Source of the DNA: Pagrus major | Taxonomy: Eukaryota > Chordata > Actinopteri > Spariformes > Sparidae | NCBI RefSeq assembly: GCF_040436345.1 | Contig: NC_133230.1 | Coordinates: 7,523,297-7,587,296 of the forward strand | Direction of reading: 5' to 3' | Length of the DNA stretch: 64,000 nucleotides | Part shown: positions 17,098 through 29,930 of the stretch, piece by piece | Position numbering within the stretch: the first letter of the stretch is position 1 | Layout: every line of letters begins with the position of its first letter | Translations under genes and position numbers: made by a program | The notes under the pieces: model-generated | Databases searched by the model: none | Seen by the model: the letters and a program-made list of their open reading frames with translations, nothing else | What the model was told of the DNA's origin: nothing

Positions 17098-17728
17098 CCT
17101 CCTCAAAAAAAGGAACATTTTGTGAAACTTTGTGGGTTTTTTCTCACTGTATCAGGGATATACCAAAACGTACTAGTTTCATACAGAAATATCTGAAAAA
17201 TACAATTTTCAACAGTCAAGAACAAGGAAAGGGAACCTAAAAATAACAGGTCGGCTCTGATACAGCAATGGTGCTCTTGGTGGTGCAACAAATGGGTCGT
17301 CATAGAACAAACTATGGGGACCATATTTGTTGAGTGGGTATATTGACTATGTGGCAGTGAAACACCAATGCTGAGTGGACATTTAAATGAACAATAATAA
17401 TAATTAAAAAAAAGTTATTTTACGGATATAATCCAGCACATACTTCTGAACAACGAGGGGGATGTGTGGTGAGGAAAGTTAGGAGACGTGACGATGAAGC
17501 TCACAGCTCAGTGGAAACAATGTGGTGTGAGAATACACTGAATAAATATCTTCTGTATAGCTTTTAACTAATAATCTTCAATCTTTTATACTAAATATCA
17601 TCTTTTTTTAAAATGTTTTTCACATTTTAGCTAAACTTCAGGACAATTTCAAAGTGAATTTTTCCCTCCAAATGTACATTTTCTATTATCTTCTCACTGT
17701 GTTCCTCTGTTGTATCATAAAAACAGCC

Positions 17729-18206
17729 TGTTCTCACTCCCGAACACGTCCAACACAGCAGCCTGGTCGATGGCCCAGGGTCAACCAAGAATAAAGAGTC
17801 GTTTGTTTTTAAGTTACGTTAGATAAGTAAGTTAACGTACATAAATGACGTAACTTAGGTTAAATGTGTGACATAAATACGTCACTTATGTTACATGTTA
17901 GTCACACCACTTACATAACTTTAAATAAGAAGGTTATGAGTTATTTGAACCCAAAAGTTTTCTAAACTACTAAAGAAACCAAACTGCGGCCGGTCCAAAA
18001 GTCATAATATGCCATAATATGTAAACTTTTTGTGAGGAAGCTTTATTTTGAAAGTCTACCCAGCTGTTGCATATTATGTATTATTGCTAACTTGACCGCG
18101 GAGCCATTGACGTACCAAACTGATGCTCGATGGGAAGGTAGAGCATCACAGTTTGAAGCTTAAGGACACTGACCAAGCTGCCGTGACACGTCGGGAGTGA
18201 GAACAT
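17729..18206. mobile_element. Inverted-repeat DNA element, about 480 bp
   Basis: The left end TGTTCTCACTCCCGA (17729-17743) is exactly the reverse complement of TCGGGAGTGAGAACA at the right end (18192-18206). The interior has no transposase frame, so this is a non-autonomous, MITE-like element. Its superfamily was not determined because the target duplication is unclear. Confidence 0.65.
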
Positions 18207-20552
18207 GTTGGAAAAACAGATGGAAGGATAGTTGAAGAGTATGCAAAACTCACATTTGGCACAAACTCAGTAAAACACACTGAAACCCTGACGTCCCTCA
18301 CAAAAAAACTACAATACTCCTTAAAAAATATATAGATTCAGGCATATACTGTGGAATAACACTGCATCTTGTTACTGTACTGTAAAGCAGATATAATGGC
18401 TTATAAGATACAAAGCTTCAAGATCAACAAAGTATGGTACAGTTTCTGCCTGCGACAGCTCTAAATCTGAGGATGCTTCTTGTTTTTCACCCTGTAAACA
18501 TGAATATGTTAAATACATCGACGTATGTGGAAGACACTACAGAACCAACTTCCTTTCAGCGGTCTAGTTTCATTACAGTTAACCAGAAGAGAAAACGCAA
18601 GCAAGCTAAATGCCCGTCCTCATCAGAAAAACGACCATACAGGGGTATAAGACCAACTGTGAGAGCAGCTTATTACAACCCATACGTACATTTCTTGTTA
18701 AGCTGCGTCATTTAAACACTTGTAATTATTCCTTCACTTTCATTTGAAGGAAAGAAAAAAAAAAAGCCCCATGAGCAGTTTTCTGTAACAACAAAACCTA
18801 ATAGAAAAAACTGTTAGCCCTCATGTACAGTAAGCTGCAGGGGATGGGGGAGGGGGTTTCTAAGGCTAACTTTGAGTTAACAGCAGCGAGGGGATGCGGG
18901 AAGGGAAACAATGCTGCAGAGAAGAACAGAAACTAAAGAGGTGCTGATCTTCTTCTGTCACGTAGCAGGATATATTCAGGCTGACCAAGCTACAACAAAC
19001 TGTGATTAGCAGTGGAAGTAAAAGAAAAAAGATACTTTATAAAAACAGAGGTGATGAAAGTCGATGTGGAAGGAAAAAAAGGAGTGATAAATGATCAAGT
19101 GATTTGATTATTGAGAGTCAATTTGATTAAAATAACAGCGATATGATAAAAACAAATAGAGCCATGTTTTATCATCTGCCCTGTCTTACATTCGTCATTC
19201 ACAACACAAACTGCCATTTATCATTTCACAAGAGTGGCCTCAAGTGTGTAAGCAATGAAATTAATTATGGAAGAGATGAATGTTTGTGATTCGAACAACA
19301 GAGTGATCAATTGTCAAACGATTTGATAAAGTTGCTTGACGTTTTATTGGTAACAGTGGTCACTTCCACCCAAAATGTTGAGTAATTATTAGTTTTCATC
19401 ACATCACAACTGTGTTTTTTTAATAAAAATCATTTAACTTTTCTGTAGAGAAGATTTCCCAAGGCTAAGGTCACAAGCTCTCTTCTTCAACCTTCAGGCA
19501 AATCACCTCATAAATTATCACTCCACATTTCATTTCACATCCATTTTCATCACCTCCATTTTTTACCAATTAATTTTTGTTTCTTCCACGCCTCGGAGAT
19601 GACAGCAAGCAGCTGCCATTACAATTATTCTCCTGATGTCACTTCCCAGCTCTTATTTTATTTTATGTTACGGTTGGTGCTGAAACACATATAAAAATTA
19701 AAATACTGTACGTCCCTGGCCGCACAGATGGCGAAGAGGATCACATAAGCTTTTCCGAACCTGCCTTAGGTAAGGACTTAAAGTTAAATCTTAATCTAAG
19801 GTGTTTTACGAAGGCAAATCAACTTGTCCATCAGTGTTTGGGAAGTCTGGCACACCAGAACCACCAGTAATTAACCAACAACTGAGATGTCAGGGTATTT
19901 TTTAACTTGATATAGACATTTGTCGGCTTCAGTCTGACATGGCGCTGAACTTTGCTGTGCTTGCATGTCTACTGTAATCTAACTGAGGGTCCTGTATATT
20001 TAGAAATGTGTTAGTGCCACTTGTTAATAACAGCAGCTGGAGCAAGGGCAGAAAATTTAGTTTATTCTATGAGTCTATAATTTACAAATACTGCCCTAAA
20101 ACTTTCCCACTAGGTTTCCTAAAAGATCTATGCAATTTGGTGCTAATTACAGGGAAATAGAGTTTCAGAGGTTATTTTAGTCAGTGTTAGCAGCTCAGGT
20201 GAATATGCAAAAAATATGAAAAGGCAAGAATACAATATAACACAGTGTATATGGGTAACAAAGACATCAATAATCAATTAGTAATCAATAAATATCTATT
20301 AGAGTTTATGTTTTTCCTTTCAAGGAAAACTCTATTTTTCCTATGATTAGTACTAAATTACATAGTTACATCCAGAAAATTTCTAAGAAAATAAAAAAAA
20401 CTAAGTTTTTTTTTTTTTATTAAATTAATGACCCAAACAAATGTCTTGTGATTTCATCTAATATATTTGGGTTTTGCACATCAATCGTTTAAAATAAACT
20501 TTATTCATATTTCAGAAGCGTTTAATTATTAATTGGTCATAAACTTGGCAGT

Positions 20553-20675
20553 AACACTTTGTAATAACTCTCACTGATAAATGGTAACTTGTAACTGAAC
20601 AGTGAAATACAATTTAACTAATGTTAAATCAACTATTAATTCACCATTTATTAGTGAGAGTTATTGTAAAGTGTT
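20553..20675. repeat. Hairpin-forming inverted repeat, about 120 bp
   Basis: AACACTTTGTAATAACTCTC at the left is mirrored by GAGAGTTATTGTAAAGTGTT at the right with one mismatch. The match continues into TGATAAATGGT against ACCATTTATTAG. The arms are about 33 bases. This is consistent with a very short MITE or a fold-back element. Confidence 0.6.
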
Positions 20676-21216
20676 ATGGGAACGGTGAAAATCTTTATCT
20701 GTAGCACCTACACAAGAAAACTGACTTGACTCTCTGGAAACCATTTTGTGTCCACACTATAGTCTACATCAGTCCAGATGTGTTTACATCTGATTTCGAT
20801 TGGATCACAGCTGAGATCCGATCAGCAAAGACACATTTTTAGTACCACGTGTTATTCGTGAAGCACATGAGGATGCACTTGAGTTCTGTACCATGTCCCT
20901 GCTGATAAAACATCATTTTATGCTGATGTCTGCAGCTCCCTGTGGGCCTGGTCCAAGGATTTTTGTGCCCACACGGAGGCTCTGTCAGTGGGCTCAGTTT
21001 ATGGGTCACTCCCTTGGATGTATGAGTCTGGAATCTGTGGCAGGAGGGAGCATGTGCAGTAATGTTGGCGTGTGTGTGTGTAACTGTGCTGTATCCTAAT
21101 CCATCACCTGAATTTAGTCTCAAACAAAAGGGCATGTGCTGTGTGTGAGTGTTATGTGTGTGCAGGTATGTCAGAACAGTTTTCCATATGTGTGTGTGTT
21201 TATGGTGCAGCAGAGG

Positions 21217-22240
21217 TCAGACCACGGTGCTGTAGGGGCGTGGTGGGGGAGGAAACATGTCTGAAGGACCGTAGAAACTCAGAGGGGAGGAGCCCTGCGG
21301 GTTGGCAGACAGCGGGAGGGAGACGGACGGGTTCTCGTAGTAGGTGTGGAAGCCCAGCCGCTCGCCTCCGTTACGCATGTTGTCTGTGTGTCCAGAGCGG
21401 ACGGAGTACGGCGAACAGGTCGGGCAGTGGTTGTGGTGAGAAGCCGTTTCCAGCTGATCCAGAGGGACGGGGTTGATGGCCGTGCCGTCCATGGCGAGGG
21501 CGTTGCAGGCGTTGCAGGGGAAGTGTGAGAGAGGGTCCGCTCCCACCACAGAGCCCACGTCCACCTCAGAATCATTCTTCTTACAGCAGTAATACTGCAG
21601 AGGGTAGAGAAGGACGAGACCGGGGGAGAGAGATGAGAAAGAGGTGCTGAGGTTCAGTACTAAAACATGCTGTATTTGAGACATCAAGGCTGTTAAAGGA
21701 ACATTTCACATTGTGGGATTTAAGCTCATTTGCTTTCTGGCCAAGAGTTAGATAAGAGGATTGAAATAACTCTCATGTTGGTGTGTTAAACACAAAGCTA
21801 GAGCGAGGCGGCAATTAGTCTGGCTTACATCTAAAACCATAAATTGTCCTTCTTACAGTTCTGTTTGCGTAACATGTTAGCATTTAAGATAAAGCATGTT
21901 AATTAGTAAGCTTCAGAGGTGCTGGGAGGTTAGCCGTTTCCTCGTTTCCACTGGGGATTGCCCATTGTTCTGATGACCTCTTATTCTGACTGTCTGGAAA
22001 ATGTCCCACTGGACTGAAAGCACATTGGTTCAACAGCCTGTTATCACGGCAACAAAAGCCCACCGCTCCGTAGTCGCATTGTTCTCAAAATACACGCTGC
22101 TTTCAAATGACTGCAGCACACACACATTCACACGCGCTCAGTGATACCTGGAGTCTACAGTAACAGAGCACTGCTACAATGCACAGCAGTATCACTCCGG
22201 CGAGAATTCCTCCGGATATAACAATAGTTCCCGCTGACAT
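21217..22240 (-). CDS. fam163a: FAM163-family single-pass membrane protein
   Basis: Two coding exons on the minus strand, 22240-22148 (31 codons) and 21594-21217, join in phase 0 to give 156 residues (human FAM163A has 167). The N-terminus [20 protein letters not shown] is nearly the family signature ([20 protein letters not shown]). It forms one membrane segment at about residues 5-27, followed by [12 protein letters not shown], a cysteine-rich juxtamembrane stretch. The cytoplasmic tail keeps [20 protein letters not shown] and [13 protein letters not shown], as in FAM163A. The last residues are PYSTVV, where mammalian paralogues end in STDV; both fit a class I PDZ ligand. FAM163A (neuroblastoma-derived secretory protein) has been linked to cell proliferation; molecular function is poorly known. 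Symbol fam163a is by resemblance; it could be a separate paralogue. The coding start lies in an exon whose acceptor is at 22263. Confidence 0.85.
21690..21950 (+). repeat. Interspersed teleost repeat ('aagagttagataagagg' type)
   Basis: It lies in the FAM163 coding-region intron. The words GTGGGATTTAAGCTCATTTG, CCAAGAGTTAGATAAGAGGA and AACTCTCATG match, with changes, the repeats at 28435-28640 and 43018-43440 (TGGGAAATATGCTTA, CTGGGAGTTATATGAGAGG). This family is common in perciform-like fishes. Confidence 0.5.
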
Positions 22241-22420
22241 TCGACCAGCTCTCCATCAAACCCTTCAGAGGAGGGAGACAGAGATGAAAGCAAGAGAGAG
22301 AGAGAGAGAGATGGAAAATTGAAGAGGGGCGGAAAACAAGACGAGCTTATTAGACATCAGGATTTCAGTTGTGCTCGAGACGAAACTAAAAATTCACTGC
22401 AAGATGTTCAGCATACTCAC

Positions 22421-22444
22421 GTCCAACAAAGGTTTCTATAGCGC
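22421..22444 (-). other. Candidate 24-nt 5' UTR microexon of the FAM163 gene
   Basis: On the minus strand, TTGCTTATCTTCGCAG precedes a 24-base stretch that ends at a near-perfect donor, C|GTGAGTATG. It lies 159 bases upstream of the coding exon's acceptor at 22263. It contains no ATG in the coding frame, so it would be untranslated. The splice sites are good but the length is unusually small. Confidence 0.3.
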
Positions 22445-25400
22445 CTGCGAAGATAAGCAATGAAGACTGAATTAGTAAATTCGTGTAACATCATGATGTA
22501 ACCTCAACTGATGAAACATGTTGTAACTTATCATGCAGCTGTTATAAGACAGCTGGGGTTGTTTCAGGACTCGCAGATACAGATGGAGAATAAATGGTTG
22601 GAAAAAGAGCCGACACAAAACCTACAGAACAGGTCTGGTGCTCATTTACATGGATTCTGGAGAGAAAAAACTACAGGTGGGATGAACATCACTCATCGGA
22701 TCGATACCACTCTTGTTTGTGTCCTAAGGCCACATTTACATCACATCAGTGTCGAAGAGCAAGAGAACCTGAACACAAACCAGAGTCTAAGAAATAGACA
22801 ATATTACCACTCTCCTCAAAGCCACCAAACTCCATTGACAAAAAAGGCAATTTTACTTTGTAGAACACAGGAGTTGCTGGTCTAGCGCTTCCTCCATTGG
22901 TTAGTTTGTTTGGATAATTGTGTGGTTTTGGTTTTTAACAAAAAAAAACACACTAGCTGGTCTTTGGATGTTACATTTACCCCCCAAGGATTAAGTTGCA
23001 GCCATCAGGCTAAAGCAATTTACAGGACTGATGCACCGGTGGCAGTTTCAAGGCTTTAGAAGCTAAGAGGGCAAAGCAATAATAACAGTGTTAGTAGTGT
23101 TCACTCACTAAAGTCACTAACCTAGATCTTGATGAATGAATGATATGCTGTACCACTCTAAGAAAGAGGATCAGCATCCTGTCACCATGGAAAACGCCGG
23201 TTCCCGTTAAATGTCAGGATGTGCTTGAAGTTGCGCCCGTAATACTTGCATAATCCTGTTTCCCCAAATATTAAACTGTCCCTTTAATTCGTCGCCCTCA
23301 GGTGTATCCGTGTGGCTTACAATATGCTATTTCAGTTCTTATGAGTCGAGGAGAAAGAGTCATTTCACCCCCTTGATGAGACGGTGGCGTCTGAGCGCTA
23401 ATAGAGATGGACACTTACATTAGAAGACAGCGGGAGACGCAGAGCCGGAGGAGTGCGAGGAGGTCGGAAACCATGACAGGCCTGTGGAGTGTTACTCTCA
23501 AAACCTCCTCTCGCTGGAACTCCTGCAGGGAGAGAAAGAGGCGCCTGTCAAGAGAAGATAAAAAGAAATATAGGACAGCAGATAATGATTAATGTCAGCG
23601 TGGATTCATCTGTTTTTTTTTTGGATTAATCAAGTGTTATTTTAGCCTTTAAAATGTCATAAATATTGATTGGCGTCTGCTACAAGTAATCAGAGCTTCG
23701 AGTAAACTTCAAAACTTATTTATTTTGATAAACACTGCAAAAACCGAGAAGTATAAGTACATTTCCCTGATATATGGAACCAGCATGTGGCTGGTTGTGG
23801 CTGTGGGATTGAGTGTATCATAAATGTCAGCTTAATCAACTAGTTGTTTCAGCACATCACACCCACTGTTTCATATGGAATCTGATTTCACAATATGTCC
23901 CACACACATAGGCAAAAAAACGGTACATGATTAGACTCACGATATGCAAAGCAACAACGCTGAAGTGTGAGTGATTTCCAACAGGAGCACTTTGGACGGC
24001 AAAAAGACGTTTGGGGATGGAGCCGGATTAGCATACTGAATGCGGCGGCACCTACTGTGTGCACTTGCCATATGGCCGGTATATTGTATGCATCTGTGCA
24101 GGACAGTTTCTGAATACTAAATCTGATTTGTACGTGCGTCTCGTGTCACTGTGACTGATTCAAAAAGCTCCTCTCGAAGCTGCCTGGGTAATTGTCATCC
24201 TGTGATCTCCTGGATACCGACAGAGCATTCAAACGACACAGTAAAGATGTATTTACCACACGGATGCAACTTAATGATTATATGTTCTTATATGTTCTCT
24301 CTCAGCCAGTTTTAAATGAGATAGTGCTGATGGAGAGCAAAGCATTCTCATCTGGTAGTTAATATTTCTTGGTGCGAGTTATTTTTCACAACAAATTATA
24401 CCCTATGAAAACGGACCTCCCGGGGGGGCGGCCTGCAGCTTGCCACAGGAGATCTTTGTCGACATTTTCCTGTTTAAATCATTTGAAAATGAGAACAACA
24501 TTAGCTAGAACTGTCACTCTTTTTGCATCAGGAAGCTACAGCTTTTGTCTTTTCGCTATAGCACAGTGTGCGCTCGTGATCACATCGTTACATTATGTGA
24601 AGTGCGAACGTGGTGTGGTGCCAGTGATCGGTGGGAGGCTGGCTGAGATACAGGATAGTTGTAAGAGAGAGACTGAGAGAAAGAGTCAGAGTAGATAGTT
24701 TGGAGCATAGTGTTCTTGTAGTTTTGATTATAGTGTTTTTTGGTCGTCGTGAGCATACTGAGCATTTGAAGACACTCTAAGAAAGACCAATGTAGGCAGT
24801 GGGGAAAGATTTCTGCTGCAGCTGAAACCAACAGAAATGCTGAGAAATATTTTGTTGATGTTTCTACACTTAGAAATCGTTTGGATCAGTGTGTTTGGAG
24901 TTTTTATTTTGTAAAAATGTATGAAAAACATGTCTCTAATGTTTCTAATTTATGACATAATTTCAGTACTTTTATCATTTATTATCATTCATTGACTTAC
25001 AAAACTTTATACTTAGCTTGCAGAGATGTTGGGGATTAGTTCAAAGGTTCAAAAAGTGACGCGTGCATGTCCACAGTGTAAGTGAGACCTATGAGAACAT
25101 ATAAGATGCGTGAGATACCTGACACACGCAGAGGAAAATTCGTAGATACATGCACAAACACGCTCTGCCTAATCACAGTCGAGTGTTTCTGCATTCCTCC
25201 AGCGATCGCTCTGCATTCCAGGTAAATAAACTTTAACAAATAGCTCTGATTGGCTGAGTCTCACAGGAGCAATAAAAACAGCGTAAATAAGAAGAAATCA
25301 AGAGTCTGCACTCGTAATTATCTCCACTGCACACAGCAAATGTACCGCCTGGCCTCAAATAGACCTTACAAAGTGGTCTATCAGACAGAAAGCCCTCAAT

Positions 25401-26925
25401 AAGCCCTGTGCAACAGAGATAGAATATATGTGTGCAATTGCCTCGATTTCTTTCTTCTGGCAGTCACGTTAAAATACCAAACACACAATCTAAATATTAA
25501 CACGCAGCGAGAGAGAATGACCTTTTATCTCGCTACATAAAAACGCACGATTTTGACATTAATTTGGACTAATTTATACGGTTGAGTTATCCATTTTGAG
25601 CACTGCCATTATGGTAATTACAACACCAGGCGACTTTGTTTATCTACTGTTCGAGTTGATTAACTGAAACATCCAGATATTTCTCAGCGGAGGAATAACA
25701 TTTAATTATCCCAATTAAACTGACGAAAAAAATGTCAAGCTTATTTCTCATTACTGGCGTATTAATGTAATTTCGGAGAAGCTATGAGCTTCCCAAAGCT
25801 GTAATTTGCTGTGAGTTTTAGTCTTACTGCCTAATGAAAAGGTTTTTTTTTTAAAAATGTTCTGGCACTTGCGTTGTGTTGTCATAACTGTCACATCTCA
25901 GCCAGGAGGTAGAAACAAATGGTTTCTGTTGTTCCCTACCAATCCAGCCATAGGTTTCTTAAAACTCCTCATAGGGTTGGGATCATAAATCTTATCATTT
26001 AACATTGAATGCGCATAAATCTTTGACTGAAGCACGGAGAGAGATGTGTGTGAGCCTCTCTCTCGGACAGCTCACTCGATGCAGCTTCTTCCATTGCGTC
26101 ATCGTACTAAATTATATACACCACGGGCCACGATAATGTTGTTAAAAGCGATGTGAAGTCTCTCTTGCTCCCCATTTCTCCATCTCACTATCTCATGCCT
26201 CTTCAGTCCTCCTTTTCCCCTCTCATTCACTCCTTCACTTCTACACTGTACATCATTCCCTTCGGCTTTTCACGTTGAGCCGCTATAGCACATTTGTACG
26301 CAGGAGTTACAGCCTCCTCTGATGTATATCAACACAGACACGGCAGTGGAATCTCTCCAGACCCCCAAAAATAAGTGATTCTGACTAACATGCGACCAAA
26401 TTATGCTAGAAAGGGAGCGTTGAGGTAAAGCCTCAGATTGGAGAGTTTCCAACAGACTGGAGAGACAAAGACGGCAAGTGACAAGAGGTTTGGAGACTCA
26501 ACTCTTAACGCTGTCACAGCATCTTAACCAGCACGGTTCATATATGACTTCCAGTGGGGTTCAGAGCTGTCTGACTCAACTGGGAGACACACGCAAACAC
26601 AAATCCAACAACCTCCGAGGTCTCAAAACAATCCCTGAAAGGAGTCGGAGGGATCTGCCAGAAATCCCGTCAGCTGCTGACTTGGACAAGTGACAGGGAT
26701 GAGCGGGGATCAGAAGGTCTCAGAGGAGGCAACAGGCGTCTGATTTCCACAAGACAAAAGCTCCTTTAAGTAATTATGTGTACGACTCCCTGGTGACCAG
26801 AAGACTCCGGCTAGACAGTGTGTGTTCGCTGTGTGTGTTGACAGTTCTTCGCTGTACAAGACAAATGTGTCTCTGAGATTTGTGGGGATTTTGACTGAAG
26901 CACGAAAGCAATGCTAAGCAGGTTG

Positions 26926-26967
<42 letters not shown>
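26926..26967 (+). repeat. TG microsatellite
   Basis: About 21 uninterrupted TG units, followed by an interrupted TG/TATG tail and a short AG run to about 27000. Confidence 0.95.
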
Positions 26968-26974
<7 letters not shown>

Positions 26975-27365
26975 TGTGTTTATGTGTGTGAGAGAGAGAA
27001 AGGCTTCGTGAGTTAGTAAAAGTAATTTTACTGCTAAGTTTCTGCATACTGTTGGCACTAAGTTGCTTTCCATTCACGTGTTTTGAAACGCCCCAACAAC
27101 TTGAGATATTGCAAACGTGTTTTTACGCTTTGCAGAAGGGAAACAGTTTGCAGAAGTGTAAACATAAAACCACAGTCGATCGTTTAAATCAGCCCACAAT
27201 TCGTGAATATTTGAGTTAATTCTGGATAAATCCTGTAAGCTTCCTCATCGTGTTTTGTTTTCAGTTGAAATAAAGCAGTGGGATCGTTTTTTACCGGCTC
27301 TTCATCATTTATCTGCCCGGATTCTTCGATGCGAGCCACACAGCTTAATGGATACGACAGTGGAG

Positions 27366-27835
27366 CTGACAAGATTAGTCGACTAATCGATTAGTGAATG
27401 AACTGGCAACTACTTTGCGAATCAATTCATAACTCCAGTCTTGTTTCCAAGTCACATATGAAAACAAACTGAATACCTTTAAGGTTCGCACGTCAGCAAG
27501 CAGTAATAACAAGTTGATATCATAGTATTTAGAGATATTTTAATCAACGAATAATTAAAATTTGTGTCTGTAGCATAAACAAATATAATAGAGCTGCAAA
27601 AAAATAAGAAAAAAGGTCACAATTGTCTGATTGCAGCTTCTTAAATGTGGTTATTTTCTAATTTCTTTCCTCCTCTGTGACAGTAAACTGAATATCTTTG
27701 GGCGATGGGCAAATAAAACATTTGAGGACGTCATCATGGACATTCTGAACCATTTTTTGACACTTTACAGAGCAAAAAACGAATTGATTAATCGAGAATA
27801 TAATCCAAAGATCAACTGACAATGAAAATAATATA
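27366..27835. repeat. Interspersed repeat with 'attaatcgattagt' ends
   Basis: The left end has GATTAGTCGACTAATCGATT and the right end GATTAATCGAGAATATAATC with AACTGACAATGAAAATAATA. These are hallmark words of a widespread fish MITE whose ends are degenerate inverted repeats. A related fragment lies at 55757-55890. Confidence 0.55.
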
Positions 27836-28434
27836 ATACTCTGCCACCTTATTAACAAAAAGAGTGATGCTTTTGTGTCACATCATTATAAACCTATGAC
27901 TCAAACGTACAGATTAAAAGAAGGGCTCTCTGCCGGCCCTGCCTCGCTCTCCTTCACATTCAAAATCAGTTGATTGGTGGGCTGATTACGCCTTTGCTCG
28001 AGCTACATCATCATCTACCTTCGACCTTCACAACGTTATAAATGTTGAGCGGGGTGGAGAGGTTTCACCCTCCACTTGCGGTACTATATTTAGCAGTTTC
28101 GTCGTCTCTCGACACAGTGAAAAGCGGGAGATGAGAGGCAGCTGAGAGAGGTGTCATATTTTAATTTGTTTTCTCTGTGGGAAATGAAACGATGCTTGCA
28201 GTCAGCTAAATGCCAACGCGCAGAGACACACGAGTGCCAAACACACACCAGTCAGCACACGGCTCTTACACAACACATCCCCTGATCGAAAGTTGGAGAG
28301 GTAAAAAATGCTGCACGGAAGTTTCATGTGGGCTGCTGATGTGGTGATGATTCGAGCTGTGAAATTAAGAGCTTTTTCTCCCATGTGAGGCCGGCGTGAA
28401 GCATGGAAAATTAGACAAGCTTTGATAGGAAAAG

Positions 28435-28640
28435 TTAATTAGCGAACCCAACTTTATCTAAAAGTTGAGGGAATAGTCTGACATTCTGGGAAATATGCTT
28501 ACAGTATATGATTTCTTGCTGGGAGTTATATGAGAGGTTTGTTGCAAGTCTAATATCCCTCTGCTCAATATGAAGCTGGAGCCAGCAGTTGGTTAGCTTA
28601 GCTTAGCATAAAGGCTGGAGGAAAAATGCTAGTCAAGCTC
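28435..28640 (+). repeat. Interspersed repeat ('agcttagcttagcataaag' type)
   Basis: TGACATTCTGGGAAATATGC, GGGAGTTATATGAGAGG, ATGAAGCTGGAGCCAGCAG and GGTTAGCTTAGCTTAGCATA form the typical order of this common teleost element. Related copies are at 21690-21950 and 43018-43440. Confidence 0.6.
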
Positions 28641-28779
28641 TGTAAAAGCTAACAAAATCTGCCTACGACCAGAGAAGTGAGAGTCCTGCATTCGGCTGAG
28701 ACCGCAGGGAGAGGCCAGCCCGGTGGACAGCTAGGCAGGACGGCTGCCAAGGAAGAGACAACTGCTCCAGACCACTTCA

Positions 28780-28985
28780 AGGGTGTTTCAACCAACAAAG
28801 TAGGGATTTTAAGCCCAAACGTGACCTTTTCCTAACCCTGACCAGCTGGTTTTTGTGCCTAAACCTAACCACACCATAAGCACAGCACTGCCACACAAGA
28901 TGAAATTGAAAACTAAAAAATAAAGTATCAGCATATCCGTGGTTTGCTGAAATGTACAATGCCAACATTCATTTCGGCGACTGGG
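28780..28985 (+). repeat. Interspersed repeat, copy related to 29690 and 13510
   Basis: GGATTTTAAGCCCAAACGTG, TTTTTGTGCCTAAACCTAAC, AAGCACAGC and CCAACATTCATTTCGGCGAC recur in the same order at 29690-29930 and in reverse at 13510-13860. Confidence 0.55.
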
Positions 28986-29689
28986 TTGAAGTGGCTCACT
29001 GAGCACGGCCAAGAAAGATTTTCAAAACTTTGGACAGAGCTGACTAGCTGTTTCTAGTCTTTGTGCTCAGCCATCTGTCTCCGTACTCCACCTCAGAAAA
29101 AAGAGAAAATCTCCCTTCATGATTTCTCCGAGCCCAAAGCGACACTCGAAAAATACTTCAAACCCATTTACAATCATATACAACAGAGAAAAACAGCAAA
29201 TCCTCACATTTTGAGAAACTTGGACCAACAAAATATGCCAGTTTTGATAAATTTCCTCAGGGGTTCTTTGGTAGAAATGGAATATATATTCATAATTATG
29301 TTTTCGTTAGTGTATAATCACCTGAAAATACAATTTGTTGTGTTTTCATTACCTTTAAATGAGCATCACCATGTTTCTACAGTAGCCCAGAACTGACAAA
29401 CCAAACACTGACTAGAGAGGGCCAATCATGTTGTCCACAGCCACCATAGGTCTCTTCAGCCTCCCAAAATTGGCAGTTTTCTGCAAACCACTGATTGTTT
29501 CACATTTGCACGCGTCATAGGCCACATACCATACTGACATTTCTACTATGTGTCGTATCATGTTCACATTATATGTTCATGACTGTCATATCTGGTGGGG
29601 TGATGGTGGTGGAGTTACTGGTGAGAGGGCTGCATAGCCAGTGAGCGCAGTACGAGACTGCGTTTCAACATTTGCAAGAGTGATACCAC

Positions 29690-29930
29690 TGGATATTTTT
29701 AAGAAGACCTCGGGACAATTTCAAGGCGCATTTGTGGCAACCAAAACGGGTATTTTAAGCCAAAACACGATGTGGCTTTTGTGCCTAAACCCAACCAGAG
29801 CATGAGCACAGCGACCTTTCAAAACAAAATGAACCAAGAGACGTAAAGTACAATCATGGCCAACATTTATTTTGGTGATTGGGTTGTTCTCCTCCATGTT
29901 TGAGAAGGGAAGGTGAGTGGAGGGGTATTC
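29690..29930 (+). repeat. Interspersed repeat, second direct copy
   Basis: GGGTATTTTAAGCCAAAACA, TTTTGTGCCTAAACCCAACC, GAGCACAGCGAC and CCAACATTTATTTTGGTGAT match the 28780 copy in order. About 900 bases separate the two direct copies. Confidence 0.55.

Larger units (their letters stand above)
16125..21216. other. Non-coding: intergenic plus probable 3' UTR of the FAM163 gene
   Basis: No exon on either strand has family resemblance. Transcription of the FAM163 gene runs leftward into this region. AATAAA on the minus strand at 17092-17097 is the most distal candidate end and others occur nearer the stop (for example 20500-20505), so the 3' UTR could be a few hundred bases to about 4 kb. Two inverted-repeat elements lie inside, at 17729-18206 and 20553-20675. 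No TBC or PTB exons of a full-length RABGAP1L were seen. Confidence 0.5.

Noticed and set aside
24369-24698. 109-residue plus-strand frame
   Set aside because: A hydrophobic stretch and cysteines gave a passing resemblance to a small secreted protein, but there is no proper splice context or family match.
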